Origin: a bacterium
GTDB taxonomy: Bacteria; Patescibacteria; ABY1; BM507; VMTK01
Direction of reading: 5' to 3'
Length of the DNA stretch: 22,525 nucleotides
NCBI GenBank assembly: GCA_030641105.1
Contig: DAOWHZ010000052.1
Span: 1 to 22,525 of the forward strand
The notes beneath the pieces were generated by a model, which was given only the letters and a program-made list of their open reading frames with translations, did no database searches and was not told the DNA's origin. Positions within the stretch are counted from its first letter, which is position 1. Each line of letters opens with the position of its first letter. Of the stretch, positions 21,596 through 22,525 are shown piece after piece. The position numbers and the translations under genes are program-made.

Positions 21596-22525
21596 ATGGA
21601 ATTATTAATAGATAAAATAAACATCATTTTGTTGATCACAATTATATTGAATTTTATTTTAGGATTGATTATTTATTTTAACGGAAGAAATAAAAGAATT
21701 AATAAAATTTATGTTTGGAATATTTTTCATATTATAAGTTGGATCGTAGCAATGATTTTATTCCGGTCAGCAACTGCTGAAAATAATTTATTTTGGTGTA
21801 TTATTTTATATATTACACCTACTTTTATAGCTAGTAGCTTTTTATGTTTTACTTACATTTTTCCATCTCAAATTAAAAAAAATTTACGATGCAAAATGTT
21901 GGTAATATTTTTCATTAATTTATTTTTAGTTATTTTAATCGCCATTCCAGGGGTTATTATAAAAGAAGTAAATATTAGGCCAGCAATGGAGAAAGAAATA
22001 ATTTTTGGCTCTTTATATTTTTTATATTTTTTTTATATTTCTTGTTATTTTTCCTATGGTTTTATAAGATTATTTCGCAAATATTTACATTCTGTAAAAA
22101 ATGAAAGAATTCAAATTATTTATTTGTCTTTCGGATACGCTTTGTCAACTAATTTAGCTTTTGCAACAAATTTAATTATGCCATGGATTGGATATTTTTT
22201 TCTAAATTGGCTGGGGCAAATTTTTACTGGATTTATGGTGGCATTTACCGCTTATGCTATTGTAGCCCATCGCCTCATGGACATAAAATTCGTCCTTCGC
22301 CGATCCTCTGTCTTCCTTGCTTCTTTATCAACAATTTTCATTTTAGCAGTGTCAGCGCAATATATTTCTATTACATTTTTTCCAAATTCAGCAACTTGGA
22401 TTAATGTTTTAATTTTAATTATTGCTGTTTCTGTTTTTCCTTTAATTAAGAATTATTATTACCACTTTGCCAATAAATATTTTTTTACTTCACTTTACGA
22501 CGGCAGGAAAGTAATTGCTGATTTA
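21596..22525 (+). CDS. Sensor histidine kinase, N-terminal 7TM region (3' end missing)
   Basis: The frame is open from ATG 21596 to the window edge (310 codons) with no stop. It begins with MELLIDKINIILLITIILNF and contains about seven to eight hydrophobic segments. Then comes AYAIVAHRLMDIKFVLRRSS, a strong match to the end of the 7TM sensor module of histidine kinases ('AYAIV+HRLMDI'). Two more hydrophobic stretches follow, then YYYHFANKYFFTSLYDGRKVIADL, the linker that in such kinases leads into the HisKA phosphoacceptor domain beyond the window. The kinase domains are therefore predicted, not seen. It would sense a membrane or extracellular cue; the signal and response regulator are unknown. 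No Shine-Dalgarno precedes the ATG; a TAAAAT at 21553 is a weak -10 candidate. Confidence 0.8.
   Translation, partial: MELLIDKINIILLITIILNFILGLIIYFNGRNKRINKIYVWNIFHIISWIVAMILFRSATAENNLFWCIILYITPTFIASSFLCFTYIFPSQIKKNLRCKMLVIFFINLFLVILIAIPGVIIKEVNIRPAMEKEIIFGSLYFLYFFYISCYFSYGFIRLFRKYLHSVKNERIQIIYLSFGYALSTNLAFATNLIMPWIGYFFLNWLGQIFTGFMVAFTAYAIVAHRLMDIKFVLRRSSVFLASLSTIFILAVSAQYISITFFPNSATWINVLILIIAVSVFPLIKNYYYHFANKYFFTSLYDGRKVIADL

Overview
This is an AT-rich bacterial window with short spacers. It holds about fifteen complete or partial protein genes, two candidate small RNAs, and an unusually dense set of inverted repeats. The gene content suggests a member of the Patescibacteria (CPR): a PilB-like ATPase, a GxxExxY protein, secreted proteins with the 'LGRPADAF' repeat, small membrane-anchored proteins, and a 7TM-type sensor kinase. 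No rRNA or other phylogenetic marker is present, so the assignment is an inference.

Positions 1-5342 (+): the 3' part of ftsH, a GxxExxY nuclease-like gene bracketed by inverted word repeats, a polytopic membrane protein, a PilB/GspE ATPase, and a translin-family protein. Positions 5453-8238 (-): a 5'-truncated trypsin-like protease fragment carrying two LGRPADAF repeats, a secreted coiled-coil protein with two more, and a HEPN-like helical protein. Positions 8239-8563: a candidate structured RNA on the minus strand. Positions 8564-13925 (+): a CapA-like protein, an amino-acid permease-like protein, a YfcE/MJ0936-type phosphodiesterase overlapping an inositol-monophosphatase-family gene by ATGA, and a Memo-AMMECR1 (AmmeMemoRadiSam B+A) fusion with a lipoprotein-type N-terminus. 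Positions 13926-14387: a candidate small RNA between two long palindromes. Positions 14388-17345 (-): uvrA. Positions 17681-22525 (+): an anchored PsbP-like lipoprotein/membrane protein, a mosaic M23 peptidase, a Rossmann-fold protein, and the start of a sensor kinase that runs off the window.

The genes do not form one pathway; most look like housekeeping or cell-surface functions. The repeat biology stands out. First, several palindromic elements lie inside open reading frames and are translated as extra segments in UvrA, the inositol-monophosphatase homologue, the Memo-AMMECR1 protein and CapA. This resembles Rickettsia palindromic elements. Second, a TAGGAAC-core palindrome occurs four times, each time inside a longer, locus-specific inverted repeat. 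Third, at least five spacers consist of a degenerate short word on one arm and its reverse complement on the other, with a different word each time. The GCGAAT/CGCTAAT version flanks the GxxExxY gene and recurs without a gene as an 85-bp element with terminal inverted repeats.

Functions come from motifs read by eye. No database search was possible, and RNA structures and promoters are hand-drawn predictions.
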